A stretch of DNA of 64,000 bases from contig CAYQQU010000013.1 in the NCBI GenBank assembly GCA_964419545.1, positions 28,089-92,088 on the forward strand, in the 5' to 3' direction. The DNA is from CAYQQU01 sp964419545. Its GTDB lineage: Bacteria; Bacteroidota; Bacteroidia; Chitinophagales; Saprospiraceae. The notes beneath the pieces were generated by a model. It worked only from the letters and a program-made list of their open reading frames with translations. It made no database searches and had not been told where the DNA came from. Numbering within the stretch: position 1 is the stretch's first letter; each line of letters opens with the position of its first letter. This document shows, piece by piece, positions 8,541 through 18,022 of the stretch. The position numbers and the translations under genes were made by a program.

Positions 8541-9506
8541 TTAATCGAGTTCTGCTTCTGTCAACGCTTTACCCACTTTTACCCGCCGTATCTTATAAGG
8601 TCTTTTCTTCTGGGATTCGAAATAGGTCCGCATCTGGATCTCCACGATGATGCCGATGGTGATAAATTGGATGCCCCCGATAACCAACAGGAGTCCCAGT
8701 ATCAACAATGGTTTTCCCCAGATGTCCTGTCCCAGAATGATCTTCAGAAAGGCAAGATAGAGGTTGATGACCACGCCGCCGATAAACAGCACTACGCCGA
8801 GGTTGCCGAACAGGTGCATCGGCTTTTGCAGATAGCGCTTGAAAAACAGCATGAGTAAAAGGTCGCTCACTACCTTGAACGTCCGACTAAGGCCGTACTT
8901 CGATTTGCCGAAGCGACGAGGGTGATGCTTGACAGGCATCTGAGTGATGCGGGCGCCTTCCAACACCGCCAAAACGGGAATGAAGCGGTGCAATTCACCA
9001 TATATCCCCAGGTCTTTGGCGATCTCGCTGCGGAAAATTTTCAGGGCGCAACCGTAATCCCGCAATTGCACGCCGGAAGTATTGCGAATAATATAGTTGG
9101 CGATACGGCTCGGCAGTTTACGCAGAAATACTCCGTCCTGCCGGTTGACGCGCTCACCGGCCACCATATCCCAACCTTCCGCTTCCGCCAGTTGAAGCAT
9201 CGTCGGGATGTCGGACGGATCGTTCTGCAGGTCGCCGTCCATGGTAACGATGTATTCCCCCGACGCCTGGTCGATACCCGCCATCAGAGCCAGGCTCTGC
9301 CCGTAGTTCTTGCGAAACTCCACCACCTTCAGCCGCGGATGGTCGATGGCGTAGAGCTCCCGCAAAGTACCATCCGTGGATCCGTCATCCACGTAGATGA
9401 TCTCGTACTCGAAGTCGCGGAGCGCCGTCGAAATTTGCTCGATCAGCGGGCGGACATTCTCTTCCTCGTTGTAGACCGTAACGACGACGGATAATTTCAG
9501 ATCCAT
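8541..9506 (-). CDS. Family 2 glycosyltransferase, polyprenyl-phosphate sugar synthase type
   Basis: A 321-residue enzyme with an N-terminal GT2 domain (SVVVTVYNEEENV at the start, DDGSTDGT, and the metal-binding MDGDLQND) and two C-terminal membrane helices, the layout of dolichol/undecaprenyl-phosphate mannosyl-, glucosyl- or aminoarabinosyl transferases. It would load a sugar onto a lipid carrier at the cytoplasmic face. The upstream neighbour, 44 bases away, is an ArnT/PMT-like transferase that uses such carriers, so the two likely form one pathway. The ATG at 9506 was chosen because the GT fold starts 5 residues later; the longer frame is non-homologous. Confidence 0.9.
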   Translation of the reverse strand: MDLKLSVVVTVYNEEENVRPLIEQISTALRDFEYEIIYVDDGSTDGTLRELYAIDHPRLKVVEFRKNYGQSLALMAGIDQASGEYIVTMDGDLQNDPSDIPTMLQLAEAEGWDMVAGERVNRQDGVFLRKLPSRIANYIIRNTSGVQLRDYGCALKIFRSEIAKDLGIYGELHRFIPVLAVLEGARITQMPVKHHPRRFGKSKYGLSRTFKVVSDLLLMLFFKRYLQKPMHLFGNLGVVLFIGGVVINLYLAFLKIILGQDIWGKPLLILGLLLVIGGIQFITIGIIVEIQMRTYFESQKKRPYKIRRVKVGKALTEAELD

Positions 9507-9549
9507 ACAGCAAATTACCGGTTTGCCATCAATTGAACAAATGTACCCG

Positions 9550-11184
9550 TTACCGGGCCTCTGATAACTGCCCGACGTGGTAGTAACGCTTCCCGTGCCG
9601 CACCCAGAAGGCGTCGACTTTCCGGTAAGGAGCGACCTCATAGCGATTGTCTTCCGGGAAAATAATGTACAAGGCTGTCGTATCGAAGCCTTCCCGGCGG
9701 CGCGGGATGATCGCGCCTCTTGTATTGGTCAGGTAAAAAGAGTTGGTCGGCTGCATATCAATATCCTTGTACAGATACATTTCCCGGTCGGCGTATTTGC
9801 GCCCTACTTTTTGGCTGGATACCCGGCAAACCGATCCGAAGTCATTGCGCACCCGGTCGGGCAATACAAAAATATCGAAGCCGATGCGAAAGACGATCAA
9901 AACCAAGACCATAACCAGCAAGCGCTCTCCGGGCCACTGCCGGTACAACCAGGCCAGGGCGGTCATCGGCAGGGCGACCGCCAGCGTCTTCAACGTAAGA
10001 GAATCATGCCATTGCGTGAAGGGCAGAAAAAGGGGCGTATAGCTCAGCGCCGTCACCAGCAAAATAGTTACAAAAAACAGCCGGTCCAGCAACCGGAACT
10101 GCCAGCTGTTCGCTTCTGCGTGCAGGCGATGCAAATACAGATAAGCGGCGAAGATCAGGGGAGCGAGCATCAGCAGATAGCGCGGATACACCTCCGGCGA
10201 AGTCCAGTAAATGATGATGTTGGCCAGAAAAGTGAGCAGGCAGAATTCAACAAACCGGTTTTGCCGGATTACCGATAACAGGTCGCGGCGCAGGAAATAC
10301 AGGATCATCAGCGACCAGGGCAAAAAATGATACACCATTTCGAACGGGAAAGTGAAAAAGTGCAGAATGGTGTCGCCGATGCCGTAATTGACGACCGTCC
10401 TTTTAGAGGATTCCGTCACGAGCGTCTCGAAAACATTGCTCAGCGCATTATACTGATTATACACCAGGTAATAGCCCCCGACAATAGCCAGGAACAGCAA
10501 ACCGCCCAGTATATGAGACAGAGAAAATAGCCGCTTCCACTCGCGACGGTAGGCGAAGTACGCCACCAGGGTAATCCCCTGAAAAACAACGGCCGGCAAA
10601 CCTTTCAGCAAAAAACCGGCGGCGGTAAGCAGGTAAGTGAGCAGAAAAAGCCGGCGCCACCGCTGCTTTTCGAACTCGTGAAATACGACCATAAAGACGG
10701 TGAAGGTCACCCAGGAAAAGGTAGTATCGATCAGCGCCAGCATAGAATCCCAGAAAAGCACCCGCCCGCAGGTGATGTAGAGCATGGCGTTCAGAAAAGC
10801 GGTCTTCCGATCAAAATGCTTGCGCAAAAAATAAAAGATCGTCGCACCAAATCCCAGGGTGGCGAAAACCGTCGGAAGGCGGGCGATCCATTCGTTAAAA
10901 TGGCCGGCCACGTAAAAGAACGCCAACAGGATCCAGTTGAACAGCGGCGGCTTCTTGTAGTAAAACTCACCGTGGAGCGTAGGCGTGACGTAGTTTCCCG
11001 AAAGGTGCATCTCCAGCGCCACCAATGCGCGGATGCCCTCGTCATCAATGAAGGTATGGATACCCAGATTGATCAGCAAAGCGGGCAGTAAAAGGATCAA
11101 TGCGATAAGGTAGAGCCAATTGCGACGAACCCCCACGAAATTTCGTATTTTCCGGTTGGATGAAATTTCGGCAAAAGTAATCAT
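9550..11184 (-). CDS. ArnT/PMT-like integral membrane glycosyltransferase
   Basis: A 544-residue protein with about eleven membrane segments and a soluble C-terminal part. The first periplasmic loop carries the acidic pair in FIDDEGIRA, and GEFYYKKPPLFNWI matches the loop of the ArnT/dolichyl-phosphate-mannose mannosyltransferase superfamily, where acidic residues there take part in catalysis. Such enzymes move a sugar from a polyprenyl phosphate to lipid A, protein or another acceptor outside the membrane. The acceptor is unknown. It sits just upstream of the GT2 gene that probably makes its donor and is divergent from the VanX-like gene, 9 bases away. Confidence 0.85.
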   Translation of the reverse strand: MITFAEISSNRKIRNFVGVRRNWLYLIALILLLPALLINLGIHTFIDDEGIRALVALEMHLSGNYVTPTLHGEFYYKKPPLFNWILLAFFYVAGHFNEWIARLPTVFATLGFGATIFYFLRKHFDRKTAFLNAMLYITCGRVLFWDSMLALIDTTFSWVTFTVFMVVFHEFEKQRWRRLFLLTYLLTAAGFLLKGLPAVVFQGITLVAYFAYRREWKRLFSLSHILGGLLFLAIVGGYYLVYNQYNALSNVFETLVTESSKRTVVNYGIGDTILHFFTFPFEMVYHFLPWSLMILYFLRRDLLSVIRQNRFVEFCLLTFLANIIIYWTSPEVYPRYLLMLAPLIFAAYLYLHRLHAEANSWQFRLLDRLFFVTILLVTALSYTPLFLPFTQWHDSLTLKTLAVALPMTALAWLYRQWPGERLLVMVLVLIVFRIGFDIFVLPDRVRNDFGSVCRVSSQKVGRKYADREMYLYKDIDMQPTNSFYLTNTRGAIIPRRREGFDTTALYIIFPEDNRYEVAPYRKVDAFWVRHGKRYYHVGQLSEAR

Positions 11185-11193
11185 TTATTCCGC

Positions 11194-11907
11194 ATGACCC
11201 TCCGGCTTATTCCTCTTCTCGCCTTTTTGATCGCCTGCAGTGGCCGGCCGGCGCCCGGTGACAAACCGCAGTCCGACCCACCGCCCGATGCGGCTGCCCC
11301 CGCGCCGGCGCCGCCCGAACCGGTCGCTGTTGCGCCGCCGGCGCCGGATTACGACACCAGTCAATGGACGGAGCTCATCAGCCTGGATTCAACATTCTTA
11401 CTCGATCTGCGATATGCGACGACCAATAATTTCGTAGATACCCAGCTTTACGATTGCCCGCGCTGTTTCCTCCGCCCGCCCGTTGCCCGGGCGCTGGCGC
11501 GCGTGCACGGGTCGCTGCAGCAGAAAGGCTACCGCCTCAAGCTGTTCGATTGCTACCGGCCACGCCCCGTGCAGTGGGCGTTGTGGGAAAAAATACCCGA
11601 CCCGCGCTACGTCTCCGATCCGCGCAAAGGTTCTATGCACAATCGCGGGGCCGCCGTCGACCTGACCCTGACCGATCCGGCCGGGCGGCAGTTGGATATG
11701 GGAACCGCTTTCGATTTTTTCGGGCCGAAAGCCCATCCCGGCTACAGCGGCCTGCCCGACAGTATTCTGGAGCGGCGCCGCTTGCTCAGCAACGCCATGC
11801 AGGCGGAAGGTTTCCGACCGATCACTACCGAATGGTGGCACTTCTCTTATCCCGCCGCCGCTGCGGAATTGTCTGACATGGTATGGAATTGCCCGGAGAA
11901 GGAATGA
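11194..11907 (+). CDS. ddpX: VanX/DdpX-type D-alanyl-D-alanine dipeptidase lipoprotein
   Basis: A 237-residue M15D zinc dipeptidase. The N-terminus is a lipoprotein signal (lipobox LIAC), then a 35-residue Pro/Ala-rich linker. Zinc and catalytic motifs are complete: FDCYRP, SMHNRGAAVD (His149, Asp156) and TEWWHFS (Glu213, His216). The family cleaves D-Ala-D-Ala; outside vancomycin-resistance clusters it usually recycles peptidoglycan dipeptide. No vanH or vanA neighbour is present, so a housekeeping wall-recycling role is more likely than resistance. It is divergent from the glycosyltransferase operon with an intergenic gap of 9 bases. Confidence 0.9.
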   Translation: MTLRLIPLLAFLIACSGRPAPGDKPQSDPPPDAAAPAPAPPEPVAVAPPAPDYDTSQWTELISLDSTFLLDLRYATTNNFVDTQLYDCPRCFLRPPVARALARVHGSLQQKGYRLKLFDCYRPRPVQWALWEKIPDPRYVSDPRKGSMHNRGAAVDLTLTDPAGRQLDMGTAFDFFGPKAHPGYSGLPDSILERRRLLSNAMQAEGFRPITTEWWHFSYPAAAAELSDMVWNCPEKE

Positions 11908-12091
11908 TGAGAATACCCGTCCTTTTTTCAGGAAATCCAATAAAAAAAACAAACGCATCCTTTAGGGCGTTATCTCGTTTGTAAATAGCATAAAAATTAA
12001 GCATTTTTGCCTTCCGTTTGAAAGACGAGGCTTCATCGAAACCCATCTTCGCCGGCACGAGGCAACGTTTAATCATTAAACCCACGAACAA

Positions 12092-13063
12092 ATGTCCCAG
12101 ATTGAATACAAAACTGACGTTGAAGCAGTTGACGCGATGGCCCAGGCCTATCAGGATCTCCGCCAGGAAATCGGCAAGGTCATCGTCGGGCAGGAAGAAG
12201 TAATGCGAGCCGTTATCATCTCGCTGTTCAGCAACGGCCACAGCTTGCTGGTCGGGGTGCCGGGCCTCGCCAAAACCCTCCTGGTGAGCACCATTGCCGA
12301 AGTACTTGATCTGGAGTTCAAGCGCATCCAATTCACGCCCGACCTCATGCCTTCGGATATCACCGGCTCGGAGGTGCTCGACGAAGATCGCCACTTTCGT
12401 TTCAACCAGGGCCCTCTCTTCGCCAATATCGTACTGGCGGACGAGATTAACCGTACCCCGCCCAAAACACAGGCGGCCCTGCTGGAAGCGATGCAGGAAC
12501 GTTCGGTGACGGTGAGCGGCGTACGGCATACTTTGCCCGTTCCTTTCTTCGTGCTCGCCACGCAAAACCCCATCGAGCAAGAGGGCACCTACCCGCTGCC
12601 GGAAGCGCAGCTCGACCGATTTATGTTCAATATTCCGCTGGATTACCCCAGCTATATGGACGAGATCAACATCGTGAAAGGCACGACGACCGTTCAGAAC
12701 TACGACCTGAAGCACATCGTTACCGGTGAGCAGATCCTGTCCTTCCAGCAACTGGTCCGCAAAATTCCCATTGCCGATAACGTACTCGAATACGCGGTGA
12801 ACCTGGCTACCCGTACGCGCCCCCACACGGAGCGCGCCACCGAAAAGGTCAACGAATACATCTCCTGGGGCGCCGGCCCCCGGGCGTCACAGTACCTGGT
12901 GCTCGGCGCAAAATGCCACGCCGCCATCACGGGTAAGTATTCTCCCGATATCGAAGATGTACAGGCCATCGCCAAGTACGTGTTGCGCCACCGCATTGTC
13001 CGCAACTACAAGGCGGAAGCGGAAGGAATCTCCGAAGAAAATGTCATCGAAAGCCTGCTTTAA
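12092..13063 (+). CDS. MoxR-family AAA+ ATPase
   Basis: A 323-residue AAA+ ATPase. Walker A is GVPGLAKT (residues 55-62), Walker B IVLADE (to Glu118), and the sensor segment ATQNPIEQEGTYPLPEAQLDRF is typical of MoxR proteins. These act as chaperones that activate partner proteins, commonly with DUF58 and von Willebrand-A proteins encoded next to them. Here no such partner follows: a terminator and then an unrelated lipoprotein gene come next, so the partner must be elsewhere. The start ATG gives the standard family N-terminus. Confidence 0.94.
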   Translation: MSQIEYKTDVEAVDAMAQAYQDLRQEIGKVIVGQEEVMRAVIISLFSNGHSLLVGVPGLAKTLLVSTIAEVLDLEFKRIQFTPDLMPSDITGSEVLDEDRHFRFNQGPLFANIVLADEINRTPPKTQAALLEAMQERSVTVSGVRHTLPVPFFVLATQNPIEQEGTYPLPEAQLDRFMFNIPLDYPSYMDEINIVKGTTTVQNYDLKHIVTGEQILSFQQLVRKIPIADNVLEYAVNLATRTRPHTERATEKVNEYISWGAGPRASQYLVLGAKCHAAITGKYSPDIEDVQAIAKYVLRHRIVRNYKAEAEGISEENVIESLL

Positions 13064-13089
13064 TCAGCAGATTGCGATCAAAGACCCGC

Positions 13090-13137
13090 AGCGGCTTTTA
13101 TCTGTAGAGAACAGGTAAAAGCCGCTCTTCTTTTTTC
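13090..13137 (+). terminator. Rho-independent terminator after the MoxR gene
   Basis: AGCGGCTTTTA at 13090 pairs with TAAAAGCCGCT at 13116-13126, followed by CTTCTTTTTT. It isolates the MoxR gene as a single transcription unit. Confidence 0.85.
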
Positions 13138-13278
13138 CCCGCTTTCGGCACGCCAATTTGTTAAAATTACGCATCTTAATAGAAGGAAAAGAAAGGCGTT
13201 TTCCGGAGCTACCCTCGTTGTCCGGCCGGGAAGGCGCCGATCCGCAATTGTAAATTTTGGTCAAAAACCGCCATTCTA

Positions 13279-14370
13279 ATGAATATCCAGTATTTGAAAA
13301 AAAATTTCACGCCTTGGTTGCTGCTGCTTCCCATCGGCCTCCTCCTGTTCGGATGCGGAGAAGAAGTGCAAAAAAGCCTCAAACCCGTTCCCACTGCTTT
13401 CGGTAAAATCAATCAGCTCACCGTCATCGCCGATGAAGATCTTTGGGAGGGCCCCGTCGGCGATACCCTGCGCTATTATTATACGGCCGCCTATCCCATT
13501 CTGCCCCAGCCGGAGCCGATCTTCGACATCCGGCACTTCACCGCCGAAGAACTGGATGCGGATCCCATGCGCAAGGAGCTGCGCAACTATCTGATCATCG
13601 CCAACCTCAACGATGAAAATTCGCCAACTTCCAAACTAGTAGCCAAAGACCTGGGAACGGAAAAAGTGCGACGGGCCGGAGAAGAAGCCGCTTTCAATAC
13701 TACCGTCGGCAACAACAAATGGGCGAGAGGGCAATTGCTCATCTACCAATTCGGTTTTTCCGAAGACGCCCTCATCAACAACCTCAAAGAGAACTTCCCC
13801 GCCATTCGGCAACGCCTCTATCAGGCCGACAAAAAAAAGGTAGAAGCCACCGTCTACCTCGACGGAGAGAGCCGCAAACTGATGGACGAGGTGCAGGAGG
13901 AAATGGACGCCGTCATCCGGGTGCCCAACGATTACCAGCTGGCCATCAGCAACGGCGACGTCATCTGGATGAGAAAAGAGACCGATGTGCTCAGCAGCAA
14001 CATCGTGGTGACTACCGTAAAGTACACCGACCAAAAACAGCTGAGCTACGAAGGAATCAAAGCCATTCGCGACAGCATCGGGCGACAGTATATCGCTTCC
14101 ACCTTACCCGGAACCTACATGCGCATCAATGACGAAGACCTGCCGATGCTCACCCAGACCACTTCCATCAACAACAACTACGCCCTGGAGGCAAGAGGGA
14201 TCTGGGAAGTGGAGAACGACTACATGGGCGGAGCTTTCCTGAGCTACCTGATCCATAACCCCAATAAGGAAAACCTCCTGTTCGTGGATGGGTTCGTCCA
14301 TGCACCGGGCGAAGATAAGCGCGACTACATGCTGTACCTGGAACACATCCTGCACACTACGAAATTCTAA
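13279..14370 (+). CDS. DUF4837 family lipoprotein
   Basis: A 363-residue predicted lipoprotein: a hydrophobic signal ends in the lipobox LLFGC at about residue 36. The mature part begins KPVPTAFGKINQLTVIADEDLWEGPVGDT, the conserved start of the Bacteroidota family DUF4837. Function is unknown; the family is widespread in the phylum and believed to be surface- or periplasm-exposed. It is preceded by a terminator and followed, 100 bases on, by an ECF sigma gene with which no functional tie is evident. Confidence 0.84.
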   Translation: MNIQYLKKNFTPWLLLLPIGLLLFGCGEEVQKSLKPVPTAFGKINQLTVIADEDLWEGPVGDTLRYYYTAAYPILPQPEPIFDIRHFTAEELDADPMRKELRNYLIIANLNDENSPTSKLVAKDLGTEKVRRAGEEAAFNTTVGNNKWARGQLLIYQFGFSEDALINNLKENFPAIRQRLYQADKKKVEATVYLDGESRKLMDEVQEEMDAVIRVPNDYQLAISNGDVIWMRKETDVLSSNIVVTTVKYTDQKQLSYEGIKAIRDSIGRQYIASTLPGTYMRINDEDLPMLTQTTSINNNYALEARGIWEVENDYMGGAFLSYLIHNPNKENLLFVDGFVHAPGEDKRDYMLYLEHILHTTKF

Positions 14371-14470
14371 AACTTTTGTTAAACCCGAAATTCGAATTGT
14401 CTTTTTTCGTCTTTTATAATGGATTTTTTGTAATTTGATGCAATAAGGATAACGTTCTATTGCACTACCT

Positions 14471-15070
14471 ATGTTTTTATCACAAACACCAACAACAACC
14501 AAGCTGGCGGCCCTTTCCGATGAAGAGCTGCTGACCCTCTACCAACAGACCAATGACCAGGGCTACTTCGCCGAATTATTCGGCAGGTACGTCCACCTCG
14601 TCTACCTGAATTGCTTCAAATACGCGAAGCGCCGAGAAGACGCCCGCGACCTCGTCATGCAGATTTTTGAGAAAGTGCTGCGGGACGCTCCAAAGCTGAA
14701 AACGGTACATTCCTTCCGCAACTGGCTATATATCATTATCCGGAATGAGTGCATCGATGCCCAACGCCGCCAGTGCCGGCGAAGAACCGCAGTAAAAAGT
14801 TTCGCAATTTTTTCCGATGAACTTGTGGAATTTCCCAACCTGCGGCGTCTTAATATTATAAGCCCGAAAGAAGAATCGAAAGACCTCGTGGAAAAAGGCC
14901 TCCGTCAATTGACAGAGCGCCAACGAACATGTATTTACCTTTTTTACTACGAGCGAAAAAGCTACCAGGAAATTGCGGAAGAAACCGGCTTTGAAATAAG
15001 ACAGGTAAAAAGCTACCTGCAAAATGGCAAACGCCGTTTAAAACTTATTCTCCGACAGGAGACCAGTTAA
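14471..15070 (+). CDS. ECF-type RNA polymerase sigma factor
   Basis: A 199-residue sigma-70-family factor. Region 2 spans about residues 30-105 (YFAELFGRYVHLVY, EDARDLVMQIFEKV, FRNWLYIIIRNECID), and region 4 is the helix-turn-helix LTERQRTCIYLFYYERKSYQEIAEE near residue 140-165. It redirects RNA polymerase to an unknown regulon. The next gene, 7 bases downstream, encodes a small zinc-finger protein that probably holds it inactive. The target promoters cannot be told from this window. Confidence 0.92.
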   Translation: MFLSQTPTTTKLAALSDEELLTLYQQTNDQGYFAELFGRYVHLVYLNCFKYAKRREDARDLVMQIFEKVLRDAPKLKTVHSFRNWLYIIIRNECIDAQRRQCRRRTAVKSFAIFSDELVEFPNLRRLNIISPKEESKDLVEKGLRQLTERQRTCIYLFYYERKSYQEIAEETGFEIRQVKSYLQNGKRRLKLILRQETS

Positions 15071-15077
15071 AAAATTT

Positions 15078-15335
15078 ATGAAAACGTTACTGCATCCCAA
15101 AAAATGCCTGACCTACAAAATGCTACAGGCTTACTACAGTAGTGAACTCCCGGTGGAAAAACGGTTCGAAGTTGAAAATCACTTGCTGGATTGCCCGCTA
15201 TGCAGCGATGCGCTGGAGGGTTACCACCGCGCCCTGCAGGAAGGGTGGAGCGGAATCGATCAGGAAATGGCCTCCCTGCAAGCCGAAGTGACCAAAAAGC
15301 AACAAGGAGAAACCGTGAAATCGGAAAACGACTGA
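15078..15335 (+). CDS. Small zinc-finger protein, likely anti-sigma factor
   Basis: An 85-residue protein with the anti-sigma zinc motif HxxxCxxC (ENHLLDCPLCSDALEG, residues 34-49), preceded by a helix that would bind the sigma factor. It lacks a membrane segment, so unlike most ECF anti-sigmas it would be soluble. Position directly after the sigma gene supports pairing. A DNA-binding or metal-sensing role cannot be excluded, but the ZAS-like motif plus context make anti-sigma the best call. Confidence 0.74.
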   Translation: MKTLLHPKKCLTYKMLQAYYSSELPVEKRFEVENHLLDCPLCSDALEGYHRALQEGWSGIDQEMASLQAEVTKKQQGETVKSEND

Positions 15336-15383
15336 TCTCGGTCCGGATCTGCCAGGAAATTGACCCGGATTAATAAGTCTTTG

Positions 15384-15425
15384 GCCCGGAACAAGTTTGG
15401 ATTTACCCTACTCAATGTTCCGGGC
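15384..15425. terminator. Inverted repeat between convergent genes
   Basis: GCCCGGAACA pairs with TGTTCCGGGC across a 22-base loop. It lies between the anti-sigma gene and the end of htpG. There is no strong T-run on either side, so it is a weak bidirectional terminator candidate. It is not a parS site: only the TGTTCC half is shared. Confidence 0.4.
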
Positions 15426-15435
15426 AACCTCTACG

Positions 15436-17301
15436 CTACTTCACGAAACTCAGGCTCCTGTTGATGAAGTCGGTGAGCGCCTTTCCTTTCAGCATGTTCT
15501 GGCTCAGACGCGCCAGGTTGAAAAGGTAGGTCGCCGTATCCTGGCGCTCAGCTTCTCCTTCCGTATTGATCAGTTTATCTGCAATGAGCGGGTGATTGGT
15601 ATTGATCACCAGGTTGTACATATCAGGCATGCCTTCGAACTGCATTCCCTGCAGCGCCTGCATTTCCTTCATCCGCCGCATGAACTCCGGGCGCGTGATC
15701 ATCACCGGCTGATCTTCCGGCGACATCGGCTTGAGCATCACCGTACCACCAGACTCGGAGGTGATGGATTCGAAAATTTCCTTAACCGTCTTTTCCTGCT
15801 CTTCGTTGAGCACCGACTCTTTCTTTTCGTCTTTCTGCACCAAATTGTCAATGGTATCGGAATCGACGCGGACGAAGGTAACGTCGGAACGCTTGTATTC
15901 CAGTTGCTGCATCCAGTGATTGTCGATTACATTATCCATGATCAGCACGTCGTAACCGCGGCTGTAGCAGGCCTCGATCGGAGCATGCAGCTCAGTGGCG
16001 TCATTGGCGTAAAGCAATACCACCTTATTGTGTTTATCGGTTTGCACCGGCTTAACTTTCTCGACGTATTCCTCTACCGTAAACCGTTCCTTCTTTTCAT
16101 TTTGAACGAGGGCGAATTTTTCCGCCTTCTCGTAAAACTTCTCGTCGGATATCATGCCGTATTTGACGAAAACGCTCAGATCGTTCCACTTCTCTTCGAA
16201 TGCTTTGCGATCTTGCTTGAACAAGTCATTCAGCTTGTCGGCTACCTTGCGCGTAATATAGGAGCTGATCTTACGGACGTTGCTGTCGCTTTGCAGGTAA
16301 CTGCGGGATACGTTGAGCGGAATGTCTGGCGAATCGATCACCCCGTGCAGCAGGGTGAGAAATTCCGGTACGATCTCCTTGACGTCATCCGTGACGTACA
16401 CCTGATTGCTGTACAACTGGATTTTGTTCTTCTGAACTTCGAAAGTGTTGTTGACTTTCGGGAAATACAGAATGCCCGTCAGGTTGAAAGGATAATCGAT
16501 ATTCAGGTGAATCCAGAACATGGGCTCCGGACTGAACGGATAGAGTTCCTGGTAAAAGGCTTTGTAATCCTCGTCGGTGAGATCGGTCGGTTGTTTCTTC
16601 CAGGCCGGATCGGTATTGTTGATGATATTGTCGACCTCGATTTCTTTCTCCTTGCGGTCTTCCCCTTCGCCTTCGTATTCCGTTTCGGTACGCGTGCCGA
16701 ATTGGATGGGGATCGGCAGGAACTTGCAATATTTATCGAGCAGCCCCTGAATTCGGGATTGTTCGAGAAACTCCTTGCTGTCTTCCGAAATGTGCAGCAC
16801 CACATCGGTGCCCCTTTCCGTTTTGTCGTTCTGATCCAGGGTATACTCGGGGCTGCCTTCGCACGTCCAGGTCACGCCCGGCGCATCTTCCCGGTACGAC
16901 TTGGTGACGACTTCCACCTTTTGGGCCACCATGAAGGCGGAGTAAAAACCCAGGCCGAAGTTGCCGATGATCGCACTTTCGTCTTTGTATTTCTCCAAAA
17001 ATTCATGAGCGCTGGAAAACGCAACCTGATTGAGGTATTTCAGCACTTCCTCTTCGCTCATCCCGATGCCCCGGTCGCGGACGGTCAGGGTTTTGTTCTC
17101 TTCATCAAGAATAATTTCGATGGTCAGGTCGCCCAGCTCGCCGGTGGCTTCGCCACGCATTGAGAGGGTTTTCAGCTTCTGCGTGGCGTCGATCGCATTG
17201 GATACCAGTTCCCGCAGGAAAATTTCCTGATCGGAATAAAGGTACTTCTTGATGATGGGAAAAATATTCTCGGTTTGTACGGAAATGTTACCTTTCTGCA
17301 T
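15436..17301 (-). CDS. htpG: HSP90-family chaperone HtpG
   Basis: A 621-residue cytosolic ATP-dependent chaperone. The GHKL ATPase domain at the N-terminus shows ELVSNAIDA (ATP/Mg site), RDRGIGMSEEE and IGNFGLGFYSAF; the middle and C-terminal client/dimer domains follow, as in bacterial HtpG. A charged GEGEDRKEKEIEVDN stretch marks the linker after the ATPase. The ATG at 17301 (MQKGNISVQTENIF) was chosen because family homology starts there, 18 codons inside the longer frame. It is a single gene with a long, gene-free upstream region. Confidence 0.97.
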   Translation of the reverse strand: MQKGNISVQTENIFPIIKKYLYSDQEIFLRELVSNAIDATQKLKTLSMRGEATGELGDLTIEIILDEENKTLTVRDRGIGMSEEEVLKYLNQVAFSSAHEFLEKYKDESAIIGNFGLGFYSAFMVAQKVEVVTKSYREDAPGVTWTCEGSPEYTLDQNDKTERGTDVVLHISEDSKEFLEQSRIQGLLDKYCKFLPIPIQFGTRTETEYEGEGEDRKEKEIEVDNIINNTDPAWKKQPTDLTDEDYKAFYQELYPFSPEPMFWIHLNIDYPFNLTGILYFPKVNNTFEVQKNKIQLYSNQVYVTDDVKEIVPEFLTLLHGVIDSPDIPLNVSRSYLQSDSNVRKISSYITRKVADKLNDLFKQDRKAFEEKWNDLSVFVKYGMISDEKFYEKAEKFALVQNEKKERFTVEEYVEKVKPVQTDKHNKVVLLYANDATELHAPIEACYSRGYDVLIMDNVIDNHWMQQLEYKRSDVTFVRVDSDTIDNLVQKDEKKESVLNEEQEKTVKEIFESITSESGGTVMLKPMSPEDQPVMITRPEFMRRMKEMQALQGMQFEGMPDMYNLVINTNHPLIADKLINTEGEAERQDTATYLFNLARLSQNMLKGKALTDFINRSLSFVK

Positions 17302-17740
17302 ATTCAAAAGCGTTTTTCTGAAACTATGCCATTTTTTGAACAAAAGACGTGCCACCGCAAAAACCTGCCAAAATGGCGGTCGAGAGCGGCCCGTTCTACC
17401 CCAAAAGGTATAGTTATTGATTTTTTACGGCCTGCCCCTTTGATATTTCAAATAGTTTTATTTATTTTGCTATCGCATTGAAAAGATAAACCTACTTCCA
17501 AAAGAGCAAAAAGTCCTAATTCCATTCTTTCCTTGAGGGCTTTTCACATACCATAAATTACAAGTTGGATTTTTCTTTGTCGAGATCATTTGGGTCACTA
17601 CCGTTAACGCTATTCCACTAGCGTCATCCTTATGACTAAGATTTCGTCATAGCGTCCTTATGCGCCTTTCGGTCGATACCGATAGACTGTCCTTTCTGTT
17701 CCAACTTGTTCCACTGACATTATTTTTCACAGGCATACTA

Positions 17741-17904
17741 AGAGCTTGTTTGGAGGTAGTGCTTTTGAAGCGAAAAACTCAGATTTTGGGTTCTCCCGAA
17801 GGCATTTTTCCGGCTCATAGCAGCGCTACGGGCCGGAAAAATGCCACAGGGAGGTTCCAAAAGCTGGGTTTTGCAGCCAAAATGACTACCTCCAAACAAG
17901 CTCT
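17741..17904. repeat. 164-bp palindromic element, family A copy 1
   Basis: The element begins with AGAGCTTGTTTGGAGGTAGT and ends with its exact reverse complement, so it has 20-bp perfect terminal inverted repeats. The interior is also an imperfect palindrome: both arms carry versions of GCATTTTTCCGGC and meet at AGCGCT near 17822-17827, so the whole single strand can fold into one long hairpin. A second copy of equal length lies at 63076-63239 in opposite orientation with three differences. It encodes no transposase. It resembles a MITE or large REP-like element mobilised in trans; its origin is unknown. Confidence 0.88.
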
Positions 17905-18022
17905 AAGTCAACCGGCAGAAAACACACACTATGAAACGCAGATGCCGAAGCGGATATTCGCCCCAAAGACAACCCGCGGCGATATTTAACACCGATTAGA
18001 TGAACATCACTAAAGAGGCTTA

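Noticed and set aside
11194..11907. Vancomycin resistance gene
   Set aside because: The VanX-like enzyme is a lipoprotein without vanH, vanA or vanRS neighbours, so a wall-recycling role is more likely.
15384..15425. Possible third parS site (TGTTCCGGGC half)
   Set aside because: The two halves are 22 bases apart and lack the central CACGTG, so ParB binding is not expected.
15397..17163. 588-codon open frame on the plus strand opposite htpG
   Set aside because: It is an antisense shadow of a strongly conserved gene; high-GC third positions keep it open.
17660..17989. Apparent 109-codon frame across repeat family A copy 1
   Set aside because: It runs through a palindromic element and has no recognisable motif or codon pattern; copy 2 does not preserve the frame.
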